Positions 24,066-31,246 of a stretch of DNA of 34,934 nt are shown here, one piece after another. The position numbers were made by a program, and so were the translations under genes. Origin of the DNA: an uncultured Ruminococcus sp. (GTDB lineage: Bacteria; Bacillota; Clostridia; Oscillospirales; Ruminococcaceae); assembly GCA_937901485.1 (NCBI GenBank), contig CALGTT010000173.1:1-34934 (forward strand), read 5' to 3'. The notes below the pieces were generated by a model. The model was not told the DNA's origin and searched no databases. It was given only the letters and a program-made list of their open reading frames with translations. Position 1 is the first letter of the stretch; every line of letters starts with the position of its first letter.

Positions 24066-27038
24066 TCATTTTACCTGTGCGGACAGATCCGTGTTCATGC
24101 CCTTGATCGCGCCTGCTACCAGACCTGCCACGGCATTTGCGCCGGTTTCGGTGAAATGCGTCATGTCCGTGCCGCCCTCGGTCGCGGAGCACATATGGTA
24201 CTTGTACGCCGCATCATAGCCGATCTTGTTGTAGTGATCGACCATCAGACCGTTCAGGTCGATGTACGGGATCTTGTAGTAGCCTGCCAGCTTCTTCACA
24301 GAATCCGTGTAGTTGGTGTAATTCGCCTTGAATACGCCGCCGCTGCTGCTCTTGAGGCTCAGCGTCGGGGAAATGATGATCGGTGTTGCGCCCTTTTCCA
24401 GTGCGCCCTCGATGTAGAATGCCATGTAATACTCAAAGCTTCCCGTATCGCCCGGCACCTTGCCGCAGGTCGGCGCATAGCGTTCGGGCTTGGTGGATGC
24501 ACCGTCATTGATGCCGAACTGCACCAGCAGGTAGTCCCCTGCCTGAATGCTGTCGAGGATCGTGGTCAGTCTGCCGTTGTCATAGAAGGACTTCGAGCTT
24601 CTGCCGGCGATCGCGTGATTCTGCACGGTCACAGCATCGGTCATGTAATTGCCCAGATAATAGCCCCAGCCCTGCTGCGGTGCATAGCTTTCGCGGTAGG
24701 TCTGCACGGTGGAATCACCTGCGATGTAGACCGTTCTGCCCTTTGTATCGGGATTCTGCGGCGGATCAGCGGGCGTGGTATTGGGAATAAAGGTTTCCGC
24801 GATCGGCTCATCCGTCAGCTCCAGACGCAGATAGTCGATATTCGGCGCACCCTCCGCTGTATTGGAGGTCGTGCGGATGATGTTTCTGCCCTTTTGCAGC
24901 GGCAGTACGATCGCGCGTTCCTCCCATGTCGTCCATGCACCCGTGGTCAGGAACGGCTGGATCCAGTAATCCTTGGCGTTGTTGACCTCGATCTTCACAC
25001 TGCGGTCATTGGCACTGCCGTTTGCCACAAGGAAGGTGCACAGATAGTTGCCGTCCTTGGGAACGCTGACGTTCCATTCGATGAAGCTGCCGAGCTTGTT
25101 GTCGAGGTTCAGGTAGGCATCGGACGCGAAGCCCTCGTTGTAGCTCTCCTCGATCGCGGAACTGTATGCCTGATCCACTGCGTAGTAGACGCGGTTTCCG
25201 GTTTTCATCGGCTCAATGCTGCCGCGTGCCATGATGAAGTCGCGCAATGTCTTTACATCCGATGCGTCCACCGTTCTGTCGGCATTGGCATCGCCCTTGC
25301 GCTTCATGCGGCGGTCAGTGTCGCCCTTGTTCATCATCTTTTTGAGGATGGCTTCGTCAAAGGCATTGATGACACCGTCCTCGTTCATATCGCCCGGAGT
25401 CACATCTTCCGCCGTTTTCTTCACATATTCGAGCTGCCATTTCTGGTTGGATGTACCGTCGATCTCCCATTCAATGGCAGTCGCACCGGACTCCAGCGCA
25501 CCGCCTGCAATGCCGACTGCGCTCTTGTCGTTCGTGACCTTTGTCACGAGCAGATAGCTGCCGTCGCCGTTGTCCACGAATTTGAAGGACTGCGCATCAT
25601 GGGAGGTATTGCTCCATGTGCCGATGTTCGTGCCGTTGTCCGTGCCCGCACTTGCCACATCAAGGAGCTGCGTCTCATCCGCGCCGTTGTAGATCTTGTA
25701 GTAGCCGTCCCCTGCGGAAACTGCTTTCCAGAGGGAAAGTCCGGCATCAATGCCGCCATTGGCTGCCTGCACGACATCACCGCCGTCCTTCGGCATTTCT
25801 GCCGCGGACAGGTACAGACCGCTGTTGACATTCTTCAGCATAAACCATGTGTTTTCCGTGATCTCCGCGCCGGGCTTTCCGGTGGATGTGCCCGTGCCGC
25901 TCCAGTCGATCTGATCGACCGCATACTGTGCCAGACGCTTCGCGCCCTCACGGTTCGGGTGGAGATCGTCGCCGGACATGTAATAGTTCAGCGTCTTGTC
26001 ATAGCCCATTGCCACATTGTCCGCCTGCCACGGGGTAAACAGGTCGATGACCTGTACATTTTCTGCCGCACCGATGGCATCGAGCTGACCGCTGAACCAT
26101 CTGCTGCCCAGCAGCGGGTTTCTGTTGACATCGCTTGCGCGTCCCTGCTGCTTGACGAGGATGACCTTCATGCCCTTTTCCTTCGCCTGCTGTACCATGG
26201 AGGTCACGGTTTCCGTGTATTCATCCGCGTTGGAATAATTGGTATCGTTGATGCCGATGGAGATGATGTAGATATCCCCTGCCTTGCCGTATTTCAGGAT
26301 GGGTGCGAACTGTCCTGCACTGACAAAGCCTGCGGCATACTGTCCGCTTGCCGCCATGTTGCGCACCTGCCATGAGGCATCCACATACTGGTCAAGCACC
26401 TGTCCCCAGCCAGCCTGCGTACTGGTCGCCTTGGGATAGTAGTTGCAGACCGTGGAGTCACCGCACATCCAGATGGTCGGCGGGAGCGTGGTGTCATCGG
26501 ACACCCACTCGATATCCAGCGCACTCATGGTATGCGGATAGCCAGCCTTTCCATCCGTTGCCATGATGTTGAGCTGTCCGTCCGTGATCGGAATAAGAAT
26601 GGAATCCACGGCGTTGTTACCCGTCATGTTCATGATCTGGAGCATATTCTCCGCGACAACGGAGGTGCGGTTGGTGTTGCCGAGCGTGACGGTCACACGG
26701 TACAGACCGTTGGGCAGATCCACATTGAATGTGTTCTTCCAGCCGGTGTCCGTGAACTGCACGGCATCGCTCAGCGCACCTTTGCCGGATGCGGCAACGT
26801 TCTTGATGCCGGCGGTATTGGCAAAGCCGTAGCCGCGTGAGGCGTTGTAGCCATCTCCCGCGCCCACGCCGGTATAGCCCGATGCTGCGCCGCTTCCGCC
26901 GAAGTCAAAGTGGTAATTTGTTCCCGCCGCAGATGCCGTCATGCGATTTTTTGACGGAATACTGCCGGAAACGCCGGTCGCCGCCATTGCACAGGCAAGG
27001 AATGCGCCGGTCAGACGTTTCAATACTCTGGATTGCAT
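24066..27038 (-). CDS. Cellulosomal rhamnogalacturonan acetylesterase with two CE12 domains (CE12-RICIN-dockerin-CBM35-CE12)
   Basis: A 990-residue exported multidomain esterase that would remove acetyl groups from pectin (rhamnogalacturonan). After the signal peptide, residues 40-180 are a beta-sandwich typical of some CE12 enzymes. The first SGNH domain (about 185-380) has GDSTVCNYY (Ser195), IGINDTNY (Asn264) and DDLHP (Asp358, His360). Residues about 395-545 are a RICIN/CBM13-type trefoil. The internal dockerin spans 548-608 (GDMNEDGVINAFDEAIL and GDANADRTVDASDVKTL). Residues about 615-742 resemble CBM35. The second SGNH domain (about 767-985) has GDSTVQTY (Ser776), FGINDG and Asp958/His961. 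A related CE12-CBM-Doc-CE12 layout is known in Clostridium thermocellum. The ATG follows AAAGGGGAG. Confidence 0.92.
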   Translation of the reverse strand: MQSRVLKRLTGAFLACAMAATGVSGSIPSKNRMTASAAGTNYHFDFGGSGAASGYTGVGAGDGYNASRGYGFANTAGIKNVAASGKGALSDAVQFTDTGWKNTFNVDLPNGLYRVTVTLGNTNRTSVVAENMLQIMNMTGNNAVDSILIPITDGQLNIMATDGKAGYPHTMSALDIEWVSDDTTLPPTIWMCGDSTVCNYYPKATSTQAGWGQVLDQYVDASWQVRNMAASGQYAAGFVSAGQFAPILKYGKAGDIYIISIGINDTNYSNADEYTETVTSMVQQAKEKGMKVILVKQQGRASDVNRNPLLGSRWFSGQLDAIGAAENVQVIDLFTPWQADNVAMGYDKTLNYYMSGDDLHPNREGAKRLAQYAVDQIDWSGTGTSTGKPGAEITENTWFMLKNVNSGLYLSAAEMPKDGGDVVQAANGGIDAGLSLWKAVSAGDGYYKIYNGADETQLLDVASAGTDNGTNIGTWSNTSHDAQSFKFVDNGDGSYLLVTKVTNDKSAVGIAGGALESGATAIEWEIDGTSNQKWQLEYVKKTAEDVTPGDMNEDGVINAFDEAILKKMMNKGDTDRRMKRKGDANADRTVDASDVKTLRDFIMARGSIEPMKTGNRVYYAVDQAYSSAIEESYNEGFASDAYLNLDNKLGSFIEWNVSVPKDGNYLCTFLVANGSANDRSVKIEVNNAKDYWIQPFLTTGAWTTWEERAIVLPLQKGRNIIRTTSNTAEGAPNIDYLRLELTDEPIAETFIPNTTPADPPQNPDTKGRTVYIAGDSTVQTYRESYAPQQGWGYYLGNYMTDAVTVQNHAIAGRSSKSFYDNGRLTTILDSIQAGDYLLVQFGINDGASTKPERYAPTCGKVPGDTGSFEYYMAFYIEGALEKGATPIIISPTLSLKSSSGGVFKANYTNYTDSVKKLAGYYKIPYIDLNGLMVDHYNKIGYDAAYKYHMCSATEGGTDMTHFTETGANAVAGLVAGAIKGMNTDLSAQVK

Positions 27039-27093
27039 AAAAACTCCCCTTTCGATCGAAGCATTATTGTGAATATTGCATGTCTTTGTTATT

Positions 27094-27122
27094 ATCTTAC
27101 TATATTTTTCCGGTCTTTTCAA
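27094..27122 (-). promoter_or_regulatory. Promoter of the CE12 esterase gene
   Basis: Minus-strand TTGAAA, 17 nt, TAAGAT, about 55 nt upstream of the start codon. The 308-nt gap 27039-27346 holds this promoter and the divergent one at 27270-27298; the AT-rich middle shows nothing else recognisable. Confidence 0.55.
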
Positions 27123-27269
27123 TGAACGATTCTCTTTAAAACTACATTTTTACAACTCTTTTCCATGCAGTCTATGACTTTTTCTGCACTTTTTGTGGGG
27201 TTTTATTTTTGCCGGAAAAATGTTTTAACTTATTTTCAGAAATTTTATTTTTAAGGGAAGTACTGCGAT

Positions 27270-27298
27270 TTGACAAAAGAGAAGCAAAGCGGTATAAT
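27270..27298 (+). promoter_or_regulatory. Consensus promoter of the 38-codon ORF and small membrane protein
   Basis: Exact TTGACA, 17 nt, exact TATAAT. Transcription would begin about 40 nt before the first start codon. Confidence 0.85.
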
Positions 27299-27346
27299 AG
27301 GATAGATACATGTTCAAGAAACCGAACCGGAAAGGAGCTATTATAA

Positions 27347-27463
27347 ATGTATATTCCAGAAGTACCGGACAACTCCCTCAGGGAGCGTATTGCAGCGATC
27401 GCTGCTTACAGCAGGGATCTGAACTTCGGCGATATCCTCGGCTGGCTGGAGGAGTGTATATAA
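27347..27463 (+). CDS. 38-residue small protein translationally coupled to the next gene
   Basis: The ATG at 27347 follows AAAGGAG by about 9 nt. It encodes 38 residues: MYIPEVPDNSLRERIAAIAA, then YSRDLNFGDILGWLEECI. The composition is acidic with no membrane helix, and residues 10-37 look amphipathic. The stop TAA shares its last A with the next start (TAATG), so the two genes are probably coupled. No family recognised. Evidence that it is real: a perfect promoter, a good ribosome binding site and the overlap. Confidence 0.65.
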   Translation: MYIPEVPDNSLRERIAAIAAYSRDLNFGDILGWLEECI

Positions 27464-27735
27464 TGGACAGGGTAAAGAAGTTTCTCAGATACAACTGGGG
27501 CTATCTGCTCGGTGCGGCATTCGTTGTGCCGTGGTGCATGACATCCGGCATCCTGAAAGCCCTCTGCTGGATTGCGGCGGCGGGCATTCTGTTTGCAGTG
27601 AGCTTTTTCAACCGCAGGCGCACGGAATCCAAAAAAGGCAGGACCATCTACACGCTGCTCACCATCTTCTACGGCTGGATGCTGCTTTGTTCGCCGCTTC
27701 TGCTGGTTATGGAGCTGATGGTTCCAAAACAATGA
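27463..27735 (+). CDS. 90-residue small membrane protein
   Basis: Encodes 90 residues starting MDRVKKFLRYNWGYLLGAAF. Hydrophobic segments are at about residues 13-29, 31-47 and 64-84, separated by a basic loop (NRRRTESKKGRT), so about three membrane helices with a positive inside loop are expected. The start overlaps the stop of the 38-residue gene as TAATG, and the weak AGGAG within GGAGGAGTG lies just upstream. Function unknown; the pairing with a soluble micro-ORF could mean a two-part membrane complex or an immunity-type unit, but nothing identifies it. Confidence 0.75.
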   Translation: MDRVKKFLRYNWGYLLGAAFVVPWCMTSGILKALCWIAAAGILFAVSFFNRRRTESKKGRTIYTLLTIFYGWMLLCSPLLLVMELMVPKQ

Positions 27736-27751
27736 AAAGGACGTGATACAC

Positions 27752-28531
27752 ATGCTATACGCAAACTACCACACCCACACCGCGCGGTGCAGACATGCCG
27801 CGGGTGAGGACAGGGAATACATCGAACACGCCATCCGCGCAGGAATGCAGGTGCTCGGCTTTGCCGACCACAACCCGTGGTGCTACGACACGGACTATAT
27901 TTCCGGCTCGCGGATGCTCCCCTCCCAGCTCGACCGCTACTTCACCTCCCTGCTTGATCTCAAGCGCGAATATGCGCGGGATATCACCATTTATATCGGC
28001 TTTGAAACGGAGTATCTGCCGGAGAAGATGGCTTCCCTTGACGAAATGCTCAAGGGGTATCCGGTGGATTATATGCTCCTCGGTGAGCATTTCACCGAAA
28101 GTGAGCCATACGGCAGCTACACGGGCTTGCCGTGTCCCGATGCAGCAGAATTCCGCCGCTATATCGACCTTTGCATTGAAGGAATGGAAACGGGACGCTT
28201 TGCCTATCTTGCCCATCCCGACCTCTTTCATTTTGTCGGGGACGCGCAGATCTATGACGCGGAGTACCGCCGGCTGTGTGCGTATCTCAGGTCGCGGAAC
28301 ATTCCGGTGGAGATCAACCTCCTCGGTGTGGTCGAGGGGCGGCACTACACCTCACCTGCGTTTCTGAAGATCGCACAGGAGGTGGGCAATTCCGCTATCA
28401 TCGGCGTGGACGCGCACACCCCCGACCGGATGAGCAATGTGCAGATGCACGAACAGTGCCGTGCACTTGCCGAGCGTTTCGGGCTTCCCCTCGTGGAATT
28501 CCTGCCGGAGCTTCCGGCGGCAAGGGACTGA
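27752..28531 (+). CDS. hisJ: PHP-family histidinol-phosphatase
   Basis: A 259-residue cytoplasmic PHP-superfamily phosphatase, likely the histidine biosynthesis step from histidinol phosphate to histidinol. Metal-binding motifs follow the PHP order: NYHTHTARCRHA (His7, His9), GFADHNP, GFETEYLPE, LLGEHF, LAHPDL and VDAHTPDR near the end. The length matches HisJ/HisK-type enzymes (about 260). The ATG at 27752 is about 9 nt after AAAAGGACG; a GTG at 27743 lies too close to the binding site. It follows the small membrane protein gene by 16 nt, so may share its transcript. PHP phosphatases of other specificity cannot be excluded. Confidence 0.87.
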   Translation: MLYANYHTHTARCRHAAGEDREYIEHAIRAGMQVLGFADHNPWCYDTDYISGSRMLPSQLDRYFTSLLDLKREYARDITIYIGFETEYLPEKMASLDEMLKGYPVDYMLLGEHFTESEPYGSYTGLPCPDAAEFRRYIDLCIEGMETGRFAYLAHPDLFHFVGDAQIYDAEYRRLCAYLRSRNIPVEINLLGVVEGRHYTSPAFLKIAQEVGNSAIIGVDAHTPDRMSNVQMHEQCRALAERFGLPLVEFLPELPAARD

Positions 28532-28567
28532 TATTTCAAAAAAATGCATTGCGGATGAAAATTTCTC

Positions 28568-28596
28568 TTTACATCTGCGAAAAAGTATGCTATAAT
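28568..28596 (+). promoter_or_regulatory. Promoter of ddh
   Basis: TTTACA, 17 nt, TATAAT with TGC extended -10, about 90 nt before the start codon. The leader contains a short CCGCC-CGT-GGCGG hairpin. Confidence 0.75.
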
Positions 28597-28689
28597 AAAG
28601 TTGTCGGTATTTTCAGACAGTTGTCCGCCCGTGGCGGTCAGGTGTACCAAATGCTCCGACTGCAAAAAAATCAGCATGGAGGAATTATG

Positions 28690-29679
28690 ATGGAAAAAAT
28701 CAGAATCGGCATTGCAGGCTACGGCAACCTCGGCAAGGGCGTGGAGCTTGCGATCGGGCAGAATGATGATATGGAGCTTGTGGGCGTATTCACCAGACGC
28801 GACCCGGCATCCGTGAAGCTCATGACGCAGGGCGTTCCGGCGTACCGCATGGACGATGCGGAGAAAATGCAGGATGCCATTGATGTGATGATCATCTGCG
28901 GCGGCAGTGCGACCGATCTGCCGGAGCAGACACCGGCACTGGCGAAGCTTTTCAACGTCATTGACAGCTTTGACACCCATGCAAGAATTCCGGAGCATTT
29001 TGCAAACGTGGACGCTGCCGCAAAGGAAAGCGGTCATCTGGCGATGATCTCCCTCGGCTGGGATCCCGGTCTGTTCTCGCTGAACCGCCTGTATGCGGAG
29101 TCCATTCTCCCCTGCGGCAAGACCTACACCTTCTGGGGCAAGGGCGTGAGTCAGGGACATTCCGACGCGATCCGCAGAGTGGCAGGTGTCAAGCGCGGCA
29201 TTCAGTACACTGTTCCCGTGGACGCGGCAATGGACGCAGTCCGCAGCGGCGCACAGCCGGAGCTTTCCACGCGTGAAAAGCACGAGAGAGTGTGCTTTGT
29301 GGTTGCCGAGGAGGGTGCTGACAAGGCTGCGATCGAGAACGAGATCAAGACGATGAAGAATTATTTCGACCAGTACAACACGACGGTCAATTTCATTACA
29401 GAGGAAGAATTTGACGCACAGCACACGACCATGCCGCACGGCGGATTCGTGATGCGCAGTGCAAAGACGGGCGCGGGCGAGCAGAATCACCAGATGATCG
29501 AATACTCCCTGAAGCTCGACTCCAATCCGGAGTTCACCGCAAGCGTGCTGGTTGCCTATGCAAGAGCACTGCACCGCATGAAGGCGGAGGGCATGACCGG
29601 ATGCAAGACGGCGTTCGATGTCGCACCGGCATATCTGAGCCGCATGAGTGCGGAGGAGCTTCGTGCGCAGATGCTGTAA
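28690..29679 (+). CDS. ddh: meso-Diaminopimelate dehydrogenase
   Basis: A 329-residue NADPH-dependent enzyme that makes meso-2,6-diaminopimelate directly from tetrahydrodipicolinate and ammonia, feeding lysine and peptidoglycan synthesis. The Rossmann motif GIAGYGNLGKG is at 7-17, with VFTRRDP for NADPH ribose binding, then DVMIICGGSATDLP, NVIDSFDTH, SLGWDPGLFSLNRL, FWGKGVSQGHSDA and, towards the end, MPHGGFVMRS. These closely follow the Ddh family, and the length is near the usual 326. Two adjacent ATGs exist (28687 and 28690); the second is 7 nt after GGAGG and is preferred. Single gene with its own promoter and terminator. Confidence 0.95.
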   Translation: MEKIRIGIAGYGNLGKGVELAIGQNDDMELVGVFTRRDPASVKLMTQGVPAYRMDDAEKMQDAIDVMIICGGSATDLPEQTPALAKLFNVIDSFDTHARIPEHFANVDAAAKESGHLAMISLGWDPGLFSLNRLYAESILPCGKTYTFWGKGVSQGHSDAIRRVAGVKRGIQYTVPVDAAMDAVRSGAQPELSTREKHERVCFVVAEEGADKAAIENEIKTMKNYFDQYNTTVNFITEEEFDAQHTTMPHGGFVMRSAKTGAGEQNHQMIEYSLKLDSNPEFTASVLVAYARALHRMKAEGMTGCKTAFDVAPAYLSRMSAEELRAQML

Positions 29680-29686
29680 AAATATC

Positions 29687-29714
29687 CCCCTCCTGAAACA
29701 ATTTTCAGGAGGGG
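29687..29714 (+). terminator. Terminator of ddh
   Basis: The 12-bp perfect stem CCCCTCCTGAAA / TTTCAGGAGGGG with a 4-nt loop, followed by TTT. The right arm abuts the -35 of the next promoter. Confidence 0.85.
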
Positions 29715-29715
29715 T

Positions 29716-29744
29716 TTGACATTTGGGGGAGAATGTGGTATAAT
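29716..29744 (+). promoter_or_regulatory. Consensus promoter in front of a tRNA-Leu fragment
   Basis: Exact TTGACA, 17 nt, exact TATAAT. Its product starts with tRNA-Leu-like sequence and then runs into the AT-rich orphan genes. Confidence 0.85.
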
Positions 29745-29750
29745 GGTGGG

Positions 29751-29795
29751 GTGGAGTTTGGCGGAACTGGCAGACGTGCTTGATTGTGGGTGTGT
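29751..29795 (+). pseudogene. 5' fragment of a tRNA-Leu gene
   Basis: The TTGGCGGAACTGGCAGACG segment (29758-29776) is the characteristic D-arm of bacterial tRNA-Leu, preceded by a possible acceptor strand. After the D-arm the sequence diverges: no anticodon stem closes, and no GGTTCRA T-arm or matching 3' acceptor strand is found downstream. It therefore looks like a decayed or recombined tRNA gene whose promoter is intact. Confidence 0.6.
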
Positions 29796-29843
29796 TACTA
29801 CAGTGGACGGATACATGAGGTACTCAGAAAGGCTGTGCAGTTT

Positions 29844-30206
29844 ATGAATTACAATAAAATTTTGTATGATGTGACTGCCATGCTGCTGATGCTGCAAGTC
29901 CAGATGAAAGAGTACAGTTATTCCACGGTCGTTTCCCGATACTTCTGTGAGTGTGGTTATTCAGGTGCGAGAAATTCCGAATATGCGGCGGTCGAAGCAC
30001 TTGCGATACTGTTGTCACTTGAACGAAATGGTGTACCAATTCCCTCAGAAATGATAGATGAGCTTGAAAAATGTATTCATCGTATTGATGGTGATTTTAT
30101 TTCTGCATATATTTCGGATGCGGATAGAAAGCAGTTCGAAGAGGATCTGGATACTGTCAAATTTGTCATTCGCTGGTATCGGACAACTGATGGAAAACTG
30201 ACATAA
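29844..30206 (+). CDS. 120-residue orphan protein in an AT-rich patch
   Basis: Encodes 120 residues, largely helical by appearance: MNYNKILYDVTAMLLMLQVQ, then YSYSTVVSRYFCECGYSG, AVEALAILLSLERNGV and a charged C-terminal half with FEEDLDTVKFVIRWYR. No signal peptide or clear membrane helix. Codon use is visibly more AT-rich than the neighbours. The start is uncertain: the ATG at 29844 has AAAGG about 11 nt upstream, and the frame is open further back into the tRNA fragment. Size, composition and isolation resemble orphan immunity or antitoxin genes, but no family is recognised. Confidence 0.6.
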   Translation: MNYNKILYDVTAMLLMLQVQMKEYSYSTVVSRYFCECGYSGARNSEYAAVEALAILLSLERNGVPIPSEMIDELEKCIHRIDGDFISAYISDADRKQFEEDLDTVKFVIRWYRTTDGKLT

Positions 30207-30228
30207 TGAATATTCTTAGGAGCAAATG

Positions 30229-30477
30229 ATGTCCAATAAAATTCTGCATCTCATTTATTTGAGAACTGGCGAGATGCTTTTGAGCAAGAAAGAATATTCC
30301 CATTGGGAAGAAATCCAAGATGAGTACGAACATTATATGACGGATTTAGCATTTGACTCATGTGAAGATTTAATCAGTTACTTTGAATTGGATTTTGGTG
30401 ATGAATCGCACTGGCCCTTTTCAAAAAATGAACTCTTACATTTTATTAATTCAGATGAGGTTGTTTTATCAACCTAA
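30229..30477 (+). CDS. 82-residue acidic orphan protein in an AT-rich patch
   Basis: Encodes 82 residues starting MSNKILHLIYLRTGEMLLSK. It is rich in Glu, Asp, Tyr and His (HWEEIQDEYEHYMTDLAFD, FELDFGDESHWPF). Highly acidic small proteins like this are common as immunity proteins or anti-restriction/antitoxin factors, but there is no identifiable domain. Two adjacent ATGs (30226, 30229) follow AGGAG; the second has better spacing. It lies 22 nt after the previous orphan gene, so the two are probably co-transcribed. It ends just before the intact tRNA-Leu. No cognate toxin gene is nearby. Confidence 0.6.
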   Translation: MSNKILHLIYLRTGEMLLSKKEYSHWEEIQDEYEHYMTDLAFDSCEDLISYFELDFGDESHWPFSKNELLHFINSDEVVLST

Positions 30478-30487
30478 AATTGAATAT

Positions 30488-30569
30488 GCGCCTGTGGTGA
30501 AATTGGCATACACGTTGGATTTAGGTTCCAATTCCGCAAGGAGTGCAGGTTCAAGTCCTGTCAGGCGCA
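30488..30569 (+). tRNA. tRNA-Leu(UAG)
   Basis: The 7-bp acceptor stem GCGCCTG / CAGGCGC, D-arm GTG...CAC, anticodon stem TTGGA / TCCAA with loop TTTAGGT (anticodon TAG), a long variable arm (TCC-GCAA-GGA), T-arm GCAGG-TTCAAGT-CCTGT and discriminator A. CCA is not encoded. Confidence 0.95.
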
Positions 30570-30576
30570 CTCACAA

Positions 30577-30602
30577 GCCCCCGAATGATCGGGGGCTTTT
30601 TT
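30577..30602 (+). terminator. Terminator after tRNA-Leu
   Basis: The 8-bp perfect stem GCCCCCGA / TCGGGGGC with loop ATGA, followed by TTTTTT. Confidence 0.95.
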
Positions 30603-30611
30603 ATACCCGTA

Positions 30612-30640
30612 TTGACAAACGCTATTTCAGGGAGTATAAT
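30612..30640 (+). promoter_or_regulatory. Consensus promoter of the ECF sigma gene
   Basis: Exact TTGACA, 17 nt, exact TATAAT. The predicted start of transcription (about 30647) lies downstream of an in-frame ATG at 30643, which excludes that ATG as the start of the sigma gene. Confidence 0.88.
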
Positions 30641-30684
30641 TAATGCAACAAGATATTCCCCTTTGTGAATTATTGGAGGAAATT

Positions 30685-31140
30685 ATGATTGGAAATGTGA
30701 TAGAGCTGATCTATCGTGAGTACTACTCCGCAGTGTTCCAGTACTGCCGCACGCGCCTCAACGGCGATTTTGCCGCGGCGGAGGACTGCACGCAGGAGGT
30801 CTTTCTGGTACTGACAAAAAAGATCAAAAAGCTCGTGGAACTCGAATCCATTCTGCCGTGGCTGTACAGGACGGCAGATCTGGAAATCAAGAAATACCGA
30901 CGAAAAAACCCCGTAACGACCGACATTGACGAGATACCGGAGCCTGCCGCGCCGGAGCACGCGGAAAGCCCGCTGGACATTCTCGATGAGGAGGAACGGC
31001 GGCTCGTGGAGCTGTATTACAGCGGTGCGGACAAGTTCGCGCTTGCCGAGCAGATGGGCATTTCGTTGGATGCACTGTACAAGCGGATTCATCGGATACG
31101 GGCGAAGCTGAAAGCGTATATGGATAATCCTGACAAATAA
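30685..31140 (+). CDS. ECF-type RNA polymerase sigma factor
   Basis: A 151-residue sigma-70-family (ECF) factor. Region 2 is IYREYYSAVFQYCRTRLNG, then AAAEDCTQEVFLVL and LPWLYRTADLEIKKYRR. After a short acidic linker (TDIDEIPEPAAPEH), region 4 reads LDILDEEERRLVELYY, then FALAEQMGISLDALYKRIHRIRAKL, a helix-turn-helix. The ATG at 30685 follows GGAGG by 5 nt. It probably forms a signalling pair with the membrane protein encoded next and directs transcription of its own cluster; target promoters were not identified. Confidence 0.92.
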   Translation: MIGNVIELIYREYYSAVFQYCRTRLNGDFAAAEDCTQEVFLVLTKKIKKLVELESILPWLYRTADLEIKKYRRKNPVTTDIDEIPEPAAPEHAESPLDILDEEERRLVELYYSGADKFALAEQMGISLDALYKRIHRIRAKLKAYMDNPDK

Positions 31141-31193
31141 TGCACCCAAAATTTGTGCATTCCTACAAAGTTACAAATCCGATGTCAAAAACA

Positions 31194-31225
31194 GCCCCTT
31201 TTTGGACGGATATAAGTAAAGGGGC
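31194..31225 (+). other. Hairpin between sigma and anti-sigma genes
   Basis: Perfect 8-bp inverted repeat GCCCCTTT / AAAGGGGC around a 16-nt loop, 21 nt upstream of the anti-sigma GTG. No T tract follows, so it is probably a partial attenuator or mRNA-stability element rather than a terminator. Confidence 0.45.
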
Positions 31226-31246
31226 AAGAAAATGAGGTGAGTTTTT

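Noticed and set aside
24057..26375. Plus-strand open frame of 772 codons opposite the CE12 esterase, and similar long frames opposite 9686-11959, 5818-8013 and 21032-23209
   Set aside because: They lie antisense to proteins with clear domains, lack ribosome binding sites and signal peptides, and have the Cys/His/Arg-rich composition of mirror frames in GC-rich DNA.
29751..29840. A functional tRNA gene at the tRNA-Leu-like D-arm
   Set aside because: No anticodon stem, T-loop or 3' acceptor partner can be drawn, so it was called a fragment.
30643..30684. Upstream ATG extending the sigma factor by 14 residues
   Set aside because: It lies before the transcription start predicted from the perfect promoter at 30612-30640, whereas the ATG at 30685 has GGAGG and starts at the conserved region 2.
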